Part shown: positions 1 through 5,336 of the stretch, in pieces
Numbering within the stretch: the first letter of the stretch is position 1
Layout of the letters: each line of letters begins with the position of its first letter
Translations under genes and position numbers: made by a program
Notes under the pieces: generated by a model
Told to the model about the DNA's origin: nothing
Seen by the model: only the letters and a program-made list of their open reading frames with translations
Databases searched by the model: none
NCBI GenBank assembly: GCA_017459485.1
Contig: JAFUCW010000377.1
Location: 1-5,337, forward strand
Length of the DNA: 5,337 bases
Direction of reading: 5' to 3'
Source of the DNA: Eggerthellaceae bacterium
GTDB taxonomy: Bacteria > Actinomycetota > Coriobacteriia > Coriobacteriales > Eggerthellaceae

Positions 1-189
1 CGCAAGCTCAACGACCTGCATGCCAAGGCCCTTGCGATAGGGGACAGCCAGCAGCGTGCGAATTGCTACGCGAACGAAGTGGTGCCGACCATGGAAGAGG
101 TGCGTGCGGAGATCGACACGCTTGAGCGCATAGTCGACTACTCCTATTGGCCGGTGCCCACGTACAACGACATCTTGTTCTACGCGTAG
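1..189 (+). CDS. glnN: Type III glutamine synthetase, C-terminal end (5' partial)
   Basis: This is the last 62 codons of a gene that starts left of the window; it reads in frame from base 1 to a TAG at 187-189. The protein would make glutamine from glutamate, ammonium and ATP in the cytoplasm. Seen: a helical, charged stretch with an Asn-Glu-Val-Val-Pro-Met-type helix (the segment around NEVVPTMEEVRAEIDTLE), followed by the terminal motif YWPVPTYNDILFYA. Known: type III enzymes (about 700 residues, dodecameric) end in a helix of the form P-x-M-x-x-L-R followed by a WP-x-PTY-x-D-L-L-F tail, which this matches closely. No active-site region is inside the window, so the call rests on the C-terminal signature alone. 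The gene converges on the surface-protein gene and is followed after 23 bases by a hairpin terminator. It shows no frameshift or other damage in the visible part. Confidence 0.85.
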   Translation, partial: RKLNDLHAKALAIGDSQQRANCYANEVVPTMEEVRAEIDTLERIVDYSYWPVPTYNDILFYA

Positions 190-210
190 GAGAGCGCATT
201 TGCACATGCC

Positions 211-244
211 AGAAGCTGGGCCCCTGTAACGGGACCCAGCTTTT
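211..244 (+). terminator. Rho-independent terminator between convergent genes
   Basis: An 8-bp stem, AAGCTGGG (213-220) with CCCAGCTT (235-242), is extended inward by CCC/GGG (222-224 with 231-233) across one C-A mismatch. The loop is TGTAAC (225-230) and the stem runs into TTTT (241-244). It lies 23 bases after the glutamine synthetase stop, so it fits as that gene's terminator. Read on the - strand the same hairpin follows the surface-protein stop (271-273) but is trailed only by TTCT, so it would be a weaker terminator in that direction. Confidence 0.8.
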
Positions 245-270
245 CGTATGGCCAGGGCAATGCGGCATCC

Positions 271-999
271 TTATTGTTCCAAACGGCCGCGCAGGCGCGC
301 ACGGGCGCGACGCCTTAGGCGCAGGTGGTAGACGGCAATCGCGGCAATCCCCGATGCGGCGGCTGCTATGGCAAACGGGTGCATGTGGGTGGAGTCGGAG
401 GTTTTCGCAAGGTTGTTGCTGGAACTGGTTCCGCCGCTGCCGGACGCCTTGGTACCCGAAGTTGCAGAACTAGAACCAGAACCAGAGCCAGAACCTGTCG
501 AGCTCCCTTTGCCCGAAGACGAGCTGGAACTAGCCGTGCCCGACTTTGACGAAGGCTGGGAAGAAGAAGGCTGTGAGGAGGATTGCTCTGGCCCAGGCTC
601 CAAACTTGAGCCTGGTTTGGGCTGCGAAGCCGAACTGGGTGCAGGCTCCGGCTGGGGCTCCGGTTGTGGGTTGGAATCGGAACTGGGATCCGAACTGGGC
701 GCAGGCTCGGGCTGAGGCTCCGGCTGTGGGCTGGGACTGGAGCTGGAGTCGGGCTGCGGGGCTGGGGTCGAACTGGGTTGGGAGCTTGCCGAAGGCGCCG
801 GCATCGGTGCGGGGTCCGGCCTGTTTCCAGGCTGCGCAGAAGCTGTCGGATCGGATGAGGGGCCCTTCTTCGTTTCTGGATCGGGCGAAGGGTCGGTGTC
901 CTGCGGCGCCGTAGGCTCGGGCGCAGGCTTTTCGTCGGAATCGTCTGCAGGATCGTCTTGGGGCGTCGGATCTGGTCGACAGGGGACGCCGGACGTGGC
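271..999 (-). CDS. Displaced C-terminal stalk and sortase-type wall anchor of the adhesin (-1 frame)
   Basis: This frame is open from just after a TGA at 1002-1000 to the TAA at 273-271. It holds what a wall-anchored protein needs after its last domain. From about 972 it reads DPTPQDDPADDSDEKPAPEP, then a Pro/Ser/Glu/Asp-rich stalk, a Ser/Gly-rich run (about 460-540), LAKTSD (394-411), a hydrophobic segment PFAIAAAASGIAAIAVY and an Arg-rich tail ending RLEQ. The composition continues smoothly from SEPEQQTNTVIHPVEPRPAS in the upstream frame. The first ATG in this frame (804-802) lies inside the stalk and has no convincing ribosome binding site, so independent translation is unlikely. I read it as the true 3' end of the adhesin gene, separated by a net one-base shift: one base missing from, or read twice in, the segment 958-1001. 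As the sequence stands it would be made only by recoding. Confidence 0.85.
   Translation of the reverse strand, partial: ATSGVPCRPDPTPQDDPADDSDEKPAPEPTAPQDTDPSPDPETKKGPSSDPTASAQPGNRPDPAPMPAPSASSQPSSTPAPQPDSSSSPSPQPEPQPEPAPSSDPSSDSNPQPEPQPEPAPSSASQPKPGSSLEPGPEQSSSQPSSSQPSSKSGTASSSSSSGKGSSTGSGSGSGSSSATSGTKASGSGGTSSSNNLAKTSDSTHMHPFAIAAAASGIAAIAVYHLRLRRRARARLRGRLEQ
322..411 (-). other. LAKTS cell-wall sorting signal and membrane segment
   Basis: The anchor frame shows LAKTSD (394-411), then STHMHP, a hydrophobic stretch FAIAAAASGIAAIAVYHL, and from about 325 an Arg-rich tail (LRLRRRARARLRGRLEQ). This is the standard tripartite sorting-signal layout. Known: the common sortase motif is LPxTG and class E sortases of high-GC Gram-positives prefer LAxTG. 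Here Ala fills the Pro position and Ser the Gly position. No sortase gene is in the window. Confidence 0.8.
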
Positions 1000-3900
1000 T
1001 CAACGGGGTGGATGACCGTGTTGGTCTGCTGTTCGGGTTCGGACGTGTCGGGGTCTCCAAGGGTGGGCTCGCTTTCGACCACGTTGAACAATGCGCTGTT
1101 TTCGACAAGGGCCACAGGATTGTCGCCTACTTTCACGCGGAAGGAAACGGTCTGCGCGGCACTATCGCCTACTTCCAGGTCGCGTACGAGGAACTCGACG
1201 TAGGCGCGGTCGCTCTGTTGCCTGCCTTTCGCTTCCTGGTCGTTGGATTCTTCGCTGCCGGGTTCGCCGTCGGCCTTCTGGTTGCCGAATTCTTCGCTGG
1301 CTTCTTGTGCGCTACGCCCCTCGCGCGATTCGCTTGCCTGGCTACCGTGCGCATCTGCGCCTCTTTCGTCAACATCGCTACCGGGTCCGTCGCTCTCTTC
1401 GCCTCCGTAAACACCGGCATTGTCGACGCTCTGTCCGCCTTCGCCTTCTTGCGCGGAAGCTGCTACTGGCGCTTCGCTTTCTGTGGCTGGATCGATGTCT
1501 TGATCGCCTATGGCCGTCGCGGGCACAAAGACGCCTTCGCCTTCGATGGATCCTTCCACAAACGTGGTCCCTGCGGGCAGGTAGTCGCGCACGACCGTGT
1601 AGGCAGCGGTGCGGGCGCCGGTGTTGATGGCGGTAAGCGAATAGGTAATCTCCTGCCCGGGCACGACCTTGGTGTTGTGCTCGGGGTCGCTGGCCTTGCG
1701 CACCACGACGGCAGGTCCATCGTCTACCTGGACGGGATTCACCACGTCGTTAGTGGGCGTGGGCAGGGGGCCGTCGGGTAGTTCGGTGCGGTCTTGTGCG
1801 TAGGTCGCCTGGTTGCGAATCTGGTAGAAGTCGTCCAGGTCGGGATCGACCGTTACCTTGAAGCGAAGCGCAATGGTCTTTCCGGGCTCGATCGTCTCGA
1901 TCAGCCAGCGAACCGCCCTGCCCTGGTCGTCAACGGAGCCATGGTCGTTTTCGTCCATAGAAGCAAACGTCGTGCCAACGGGAACCTCGTCGTAGACGGC
2001 GACCCCTTCCACCGGTGCATCCCCTTGGTTGGACGCGAGCAGCGTGTATTCGATGGTGTCGCCCGCCTTTACGGGCTGGCCGCTTTTGGGATCGGAGAAC
2101 TTGACTACGGAAAGGTGGCCAAGAGGCTGCGGCTCGGGCTGTGGATCCGGCTGTGGTTCGGGCTCCGGCTTCGGAAGGTCGACCAAGATCGCCTCTTCGT
2201 CGAAGGCCTTTTCGGCGTTGTCGGCCCAAGCGCCGGCCACGTTGGTTACTTCCCTGCCGTCGAGTTCGGCTGCGGTCACGCTGGCTTGGAATTCGACGAA
2301 CACGCGTTCCTGCTTAGACTCGCCCAAGGGGTTGAGCTGCTCCGATTCGTGCCGCGCTCCCTCTTCCCACACGCCGTGGTTGCCTGCCGTCGAAACAAGG
2401 TTGAGGGTGGTGGGCACGCTCCAATTGGCGTCGCTCATGCGCTGCGCAACTTGGTAGGCGCCGGGGTCTACCAGGGACCCTTCGGCATCGAAGACGACCA
2501 CCGACGACCGTAGCAGCTGCATGCCTTCGACCTGGAACAGGTCGTCGATACCCACGTTTCGCGCGAACGTCCCTGCCGCTTCGTTGTCCACCTGGATGCG
2601 GTAGGTCACCACGTCTCCTTGCTTGTAAGCGACGCGCGTTTCGAGCGCGTGCTTGGTCACCAGCAAGCGGGGCGTGTTCACCCACACGACAGCACTGTCT
2701 TCGGCGCCGATGCCGTCAAGCATGTTAGAGGCTTCTACCTTCGCGGTGTTGACGATTTCGTCCCCATTGACCTCTTCGGTGGGCACAGCCGTGTAGGACA
2801 CCGTCACGTCGGCGCCGGCAGGCAGGTACGGATGCGACACGGCAAACGCGTTGCCGTCTACTTCCACCTTGTAGGGGTTGTCGCGCTGCTCTTCGCTGTG
2901 GAGACCGTCGCCGTCTGCAAGGTACGCCACGGTTTCCGGGACTCCTTCCACTGCGATGCTTTCGGGCTGAAGCCGCATCCCGGAAGGCAAACTGACGTCT
3001 TCCATGACCACGTCGCGTGCGACGGTCCCTGGAGCGATGTTACGATAGCGAACGGCGTAGCGGACTTCGCTGCCAACCTGGTATTCGTAGGTTTCGACTT
3101 CCTTGGACAAGGCAAGCACCGCTTCGTTGGTCCACACGCCGTCCTTGGACGTGGCGCTTTCGCTTCCAGGCAAGGGATTGGCGGGTTGCGCCGTGGCGGA
3201 GTTGAACGTCTCTAGGCCATTGGAGTCGCGCGTTGCAGTGGCAGTGTAGGTCACGGTTGCCGTTTGCCCAGACGGCAGGTAGGGAATGCGCAGCGTGAAC
3301 CCGTTGCCGGCCTCGGTCAAGACGTAGGATCCCGCACGCTCTTCTTCGCGGTGCTGGCCCTTCCCGTCGACGGGGTAGGCCACCTTCGCCGCGACGCCTT
3401 CGACGTGCACCGACCCTTGGTCGAACGCGACGCGATCGGGCAGGTCGTCTGTGAGCACCACGTCGCGCGCGATGGTGCCTGCAGGCCCGTTGTTGGTCAG
3501 CGTGAGCAGGTAGGTGACGGTGTCGCCTGTGCGGTACTCGAATGCGTCGGCGCGCTTGAGCACGTCCAGCTTGACTGCGTTGACCCATATGCCGTCGGAC
3601 GCTTCGGTCTTCGTCTTGGGGTCAAGCGGGTTGGCGCACGTTGCTTTGACGGTGTTGACGGTCTCTTTGCCATTGCCTGCCTCAAGGGCAGTGGCTGTGT
3701 ACGTGACGGTCACCGGAGCGCCGGCAGGAAGGTAGGGTATGCTCACAACAAAGCCGTTTCCCGACGTGGCAAGCGTGTGCTTGTTCGTGCGGTTTTCTGC
3801 CTTGTGCACGCCGCTGCCGTCGACTGGATAAGAGACAGGGTCGGGCAGTCCTGTCACCTTCACGGATTTCGGGTCGAGCTTCAGGTAGGGAGGCAGCGTC

Positions 3901-5336
3901 GCATCTTCGATCTTCACGTCGCGGGCAATGGTGCCCTCGGCAGTGTTGCGCAGCACAACGGTGTAGGACACGGTGTCGCCGACGCCGTACTCGAACGCAT
4001 CCGCCTGCTTGTCCACTTTCAACACGGCGTTGTTCACCCAAAGCCCGTCGGTAGCAGACACGCTCCCTTCGGATCCGGAAGAAGGGTTTTCAATTGTTGC
4101 GGTCGCTGTGTTGAAGAACTCCTTGCCGTTGTTAGCTTCTGAGCATTTGACCTTAAGCGAGTACGTGACCACCTTGTCGGCAGGCAGGAAGGGAATGGTC
4201 GCCGAAAGGCTTGCGCCCTCTAGCTGCGCTCGTGCAGACGAATTCGACACTGTTTCGGCGACCACCTTGTTGTCCTTGACTGCCTGCACGATCGCGTCTG
4301 TGGGCACGCCGGAGGAAACGAGCGACCCTTCCACGGGAACAAGCCCGTCGGGCAGCTTGTCGGAGATGTGCACGTTGCGCGCGACGGTGCCCGCGCGGGG
4401 GTTTTCAAGTGCAATGGTATAGGTTGCCTCGTCACCCACAGCGTGTTCGAACTTCACCGACTTTGCCAGGTCGACGGAAGCTGCCCCAACTACCACGGAG
4501 ACTTCTTCGGTGCTCTTCTCCATTCCGTTGATGGTAGAAAACCCTGTGTTGGAAAGCTGGGCTTTCGCGTCGGATTTCACCTTTGCCTGGATTTCGAGCG
4601 TGTAGGTGCCCCCGCGATAGACCATGGCAGAAGTGGGGTCGGTGTTTTCTCCCACGCGTGAAGCCTGCAGATAGTCTTTCGAAAAAGCATAGCCGACCAT
4701 GCGCTTCGACTGGTCGTACGAAAGAGCGCCCGCAGCGGCAGTTACGTCGGTCTTCTTTGAGGACTCCGGTGCTGTGTAGACCAGCTTGGCCGAAACGTAG
4801 TCCAGGTTGGCGTCGATCGTGTCGTGGATGACGAAGCTTTGGTAGGGAGTGAACAGGTCTTCGCCATAGGTGTTGACCTCCTGGGAGATGGAGAATGTGA
4901 CTGCTTCTCCCAGGGCGCGTGCACGATGGTCGCTTACGGTCTTGACGGGTTCTGGGGGTTGCGCGCCATAGGTCCCCGCAAACGCCACGGTGTAATAGCG
5001 TACTCCGTTGTTGGGGAATTCGGGGTTGTAGCCTTCCGGCACGGTGTCAAGCGACGGGTTGACGGAATTGGACGACCCCGACCCTATTCCCCTGATGGTT
5101 CCCGCATCGCTTGCGGTAGCGTCGAGCGTTGTGGTGTCGGAGGGCCATCCGTTGTACACCACTGCATAGCTGCGGACGTCTATGGTGCTGGCCCCGCGCA
5201 GGTTCTTTTCGATCGACGCGGATCGCCATACGTAGGTTTCCGCATTCGGATTGAGGCTGCCAGGAGCGTAGTCGGTGGGGTAGCGCACGCCATCAAGCGT
5301 GAAGAACCGCCGCGAGTTGAACTTGTTGTCCACGTA
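366..5336 (-). CDS. Giant DUF11-repeat, isopeptide-type surface adhesin (5' partial, frame broken near 3' end)
   Basis: Residues are numbered from the GTG at 5333. That codon is probably an internal Val, because the frame stays open to the edge (preceding codon TAC) and no signal peptide or ribosome binding site is seen. The protein is probably an extracellular wall-anchored adhesin or stalk. Domain order: partial N-terminal region (1-128), D2-like isopeptide domain (129-282), DUF11-like domains A (283-434), B (435-585), C (586-736), D (737-886) and E (887-1053), Pro/Glu linker (1054-1070), domains F (1071-1201) and G (1202-1440, with an acidic insertion at 1276-1376). Hallmarks are GT(I/V/F)AR(D/N)V, IPYLPAG, VTVTYTATA and NT/NS before the last strand. 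Only two Cys occur in the first 1454 residues (C397, C566). Up to about residue 1454 the frame is sensible. Beyond it the frame gives about 200 Arg/Pro-rich residues to a stop at 366-368, which is the wrong frame of the stalk region; the true stalk and anchor are in the -1 frame (271-999). Joined there, the visible protein is about 1687 residues. The ligand is unknown. Confidence 0.9.
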   Translation of the reverse strand, partial: YVDNKFNSRRFFTLDGVRYPTDYAPGSLNPNAETYVWRSASIEKNLRGASTIDVRSYAVVYNGWPSDTTTLDATASDAGTIRGIGSGSSNSVNPSLDTVPEGYNPEFPNNGVRYYTVAFAGTYGAQPPEPVKTVSDHRARALGEAVTFSISQEVNTYGEDLFTPYQSFVIHDTIDANLDYVSAKLVYTAPESSKKTDVTAAAGALSYDQSKRMVGYAFSKDYLQASRVGENTDPTSAMVYRGGTYTLEIQAKVKSDAKAQLSNTGFSTINGMEKSTEEVSVVVGAASVDLAKSVKFEHAVGDEATYTIALENPRAGTVARNVHISDKLPDGLVPVEGSLVSSGVPTDAIVQAVKDNKVVAETVSNSSARAQLEGASLSATIPFLPADKVVTYSLKVKCSEANNGKEFFNTATATIENPSSGSEGSVSATDGLWVNNAVLKVDKQADAFEYGVGDTVSYTVVLRNTAEGTIARDVKIEDATLPPYLKLDPKSVKVTGLPDPVSYPVDGSGVHKAENRTNKHTLATSGNGFVVSIPYLPAGAPVTVTYTATALEAGNGKETVNTVKATCANPLDPKTKTEASDGIWVNAVKLDVLKRADAFEYRTGDTVTYLLTLTNNGPAGTIARDVVLTDDLPDRVAFDQGSVHVEGVAAKVAYPVDGKGQHREEERAGSYVLTEAGNGFTLRIPYLPSGQTATVTYTATATRDSNGLETFNSATAQPANPLPGSESATSKDGVWTNEAVLALSKEVETYEYQVGSEVRYAVRYRNIAPGTVARDVVMEDVSLPSGMRLQPESIAVEGVPETVAYLADGDGLHSEEQRDNPYKVEVDGNAFAVSHPYLPAGADVTVSYTAVPTEEVNGDEIVNTAKVEASNMLDGIGAEDSAVVWVNTPRLLVTKHALETRVAYKQGDVVTYRIQVDNEAAGTFARNVGIDDLFQVEGMQLLRSSVVVFDAEGSLVDPGAYQVAQRMSDANWSVPTTLNLVSTAGNHGVWEEGARHESEQLNPLGESKQERVFVEFQASVTAAELDGREVTNVAGAWADNAEKAFDEEAILVDLPKPEPEPQPDPQPEPQPLGHLSVVKFSDPKSGQPVKAGDTIEYTLLASNQGDAPVEGVAVYDEVPVGTTFASMDENDHGSVDDQGRAVRWLIETIEPGKTIALRFKVTVDPDLDDFYQIRNQATYAQDRTELPDGPLPTPTNDVVNPVQVDDGPAVVVRKASDPEHNTKVVPGQEITYSLTAINTGARTAAYTVVRDYLPAGTTFVEGSIEGEGVFVPATAIGDQDIDPATESEAPVAASAQEGEGGQSVDNAGVYGGEESDGPGSDVDERGADAHGSQASESREGRSAQEASEEFGNQKADGEPGSEESNDQEAKGRQQSDRAYVEFLVRDLEVGDSAAQTVSFRVKVGDNPVALVENSALFNVVESEPTLGDPDTSEPEQQTNTVIHPVEPRPASPVDQIRRPKTILQTIPTKSLRPSLRRRRTPTLRPIQKRRRAPHPIRQLLRSLETGRTPHRCRRLRQAPNPVRPQPRSPTPAPVPAHSRSLSPSLRPVRIPVPIPTHNRSPSRSLHPVRLRSPNQAQVWSLGQSNPPHSLLLPSLRQSRARLVPARLRAKGARQVLALVLVLVLQLRVPRRPAAAEPVPATTLRKPPTPPTCTRLP
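631..750 (-). repeat. Two tandem 60-base units in the adhesin stalk
   Basis: Bases 631-690 and 691-750 align without gaps, with 49 of 60 identical by hand count. The first 40 bases of the unit differ at only four positions. Each copy encodes QPEPQPEPAPSS (631-666 and 691-726) plus a Ser/Asp/Pro spacer in the anchor frame. Confidence 0.85.
1014..1730 (-). repeat. DUF11 domain G interrupted by an acidic insertion (residues 1202-1440)
   Basis: The two halves of one domain are recognisable: VVVRKASDPEHNTKVVPGQE, ITYSLTAINTGARTAAYTVV and RDYLPAGTTFVEGS before the insertion; YVEFLVRDLEVGDSAAQTVS, FRVKVGDNPVALVENSALFN after it. Without the insertion the domain would be about as long as F. Candidate isopeptide set: K1213, D1250, N1412. 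Confidence 0.8.
1206..1508 (-). other. Acidic low-complexity insertion within domain G (residues 1276-1376)
   Basis: About 100 residues dominated by Glu, Asp, Ser, Gly, Gln and Ala, with few hydrophobic residues (for example AQEGEGGQSVDNAGVYGGEE and ESREGRSAQEASEEFG). It is probably disordered and lies between two strands of the DUF11 fold. There are no stops or frame changes inside it. Confidence 0.8.
1731..2123 (-). repeat. Canonical DUF11 domain F (residues 1071-1201)
   Basis: This is the clearest DUF11 (conserved-repeat, TIGR01451-like) unit: LSVVKFSDPKSGQPVKAGDT, IEYTLLASNQGDAPVEGVAV, YDEVPVGTTFA, VRWLIETIEPGKTIALRFKV and QIRNQATY. It is about 20 residues shorter than A-D. Candidate isopeptide set: K1078, D1115, N1174. 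Confidence 0.85.
2124..2174 (-). other. Pro/Glu/Gln linker inside adhesin (residues 1054-1070)
   Basis: KPEPEPQPDPQPEPQP is an alternating-proline linker, probably extended and stiff. It separates the five-domain A-E block from the two canonical DUF11 domains F and G. Confidence 0.85.
2175..2675 (-). repeat. DUF11-like domain E, longer variant (residues 887-1053)
   Basis: The first half keeps the pattern (LLVTKHALETRVAYKQGDVV, then GTFARNVGIDDLF). The middle is longer and different, with a Trp-containing section (MSDANWSVPTTLNLV, GNHGVWEEGARHESEQ) in place of the DGxGxH loop. It closes with RVFVEFQASVTAAELDGREV and TNVAGAWADN. Candidate isopeptide set: K894, D930, N1031. Confidence 0.7.
2676..3125 (-). 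repeat. DUF11-like domain D (residues 737-886)
   Basis: This 150-residue unit contains LSKEVETYEYQVGSEVRYAV, GTVARDVVMEDVSLPSG, the loop YLADGDGLHSEEQR, HPYLPAGADVTVSYTAV and EIVNTAKVEASN, closing with AVVWVN. Candidate isopeptide set: K744, D779, N862. Confidence 0.8.
3126..3578 (-). repeat. DUF11-like domain C (residues 586-736)
   Basis: This 151-residue unit contains VLKRADAFEYRTGDTVTYLL, GTIARDVVLTDDLPDR, the loop YPVDGKGQHREEER, RIPYLPSGQTATVTYTATA and ETFNSATAQPANP, closing with DGVWTN. It shares ADAFEY, GTIARDV, NGFxxxIPYLP and TVTYTATA with B, which points to recent tandem duplication. Candidate isopeptide set: K593, D629, N711. Confidence 0.8.
3579..4031 (-). repeat. DUF11-like domain B (residues 435-585)
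   Basis: This 151-residue unit contains DKQADAFEYGVGDTVSYTVV, GTIARDVKIEDATLP, the loop YPVDGSGVHKAEN, SIPYLPAGAPVTVTYTATAL and ETVNTVKATCANP, closing with DGIWVN. It is closely similar to domain C. Candidate isopeptide set: K442, D476, N560. C566 follows the Asn strand. Confidence 0.8.
4032..4487 (-). repeat. DUF11-like domain A (residues 283-434)
   Basis: This is the first of the tandem domains. It has VDLAKSVKFEHAVGDEATYT, GTVARNVHISDKLPDG, IPFLPADKVVTYSLKV and EFFNTATATIENP, ending in DGLWVN. It is the most diverged of the first four, lacks the DGxGxH loop of B-D and carries one of only two cysteines (C397). Candidate isopeptide set: K291, D325, N408. Confidence 0.75.
4488..4949 (-). other. 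Fimbrial D2-like isopeptide-forming domain (residues 129-282)
   Basis: The domain opens with EPVKTVSDHRARALGEAVTF and continues with YQSFVIHDTIDANLDY and GGTYTLEIQAKV, closing with LSNTGFSTING. This order resembles the fimbrial isopeptide-formation D2 family of Gram-positive pilins: Lys in the first strand, an acidic residue in the middle, Asn in the last strand. The candidate bond is K131 to N262, with D171 as the catalytic acid. The assignment is by pattern only. Confidence 0.6.
4947..5336 (-). other. N-terminal part of adhesin, unrecognised region (residues 1-129)
   Basis: This Ser/Thr/Gly- and aromatic-rich stretch contains DGVRYPTDYAPG, ETYVWRSASIEKN, YAVVYNGWPSDTT and NNGVRYYTVAFAGTYGAQPP. 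It looks like an extracellular beta-rich segment but matches no family I can name. It is cut by the window edge, so the signal peptide and any ligand-binding head are missing. Confidence 0.5.

Noticed and set aside
8..268. 86-codon - strand open frame over the glutamine synthetase end
   Set aside because: It is antisense to a clearly recognised C-terminus and runs through the terminator hairpin.
530..1108. 192-codon - strand open frame in the third frame over the stalk
   Set aside because: It overlaps both adhesin frames and reads as an Arg/Ala/Cys-rich composition with no anchor or domain; it is a product of the biased stalk codons.
1008..1781. 257-codon + strand open frame encoding hydrophobic, membrane-like segments
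   Set aside because: It is antisense to the acidic insertion and domain G; Glu/Asp codons read backwards give Phe, Leu and Val, which creates the false membrane look. No ribosome binding site or family match.
1794..2513. 239-codon + strand open frame opposite domains E and F
   Set aside because: Antisense shadow with no domain signature; the - strand reading has clear repeated motifs throughout.
3264..4142. 292-codon + strand open frame
   Set aside because: It is antisense to domains A-C of the adhesin; long antisense frames are expected in high-GC coding DNA and its product has no recognisable motif.
5331..5333. GTG as the true start codon of the adhesin
   Set aside because: The frame is open upstream to the window edge, no signal peptide follows and there is no room to see a ribosome binding site; it is better read as internal Val.
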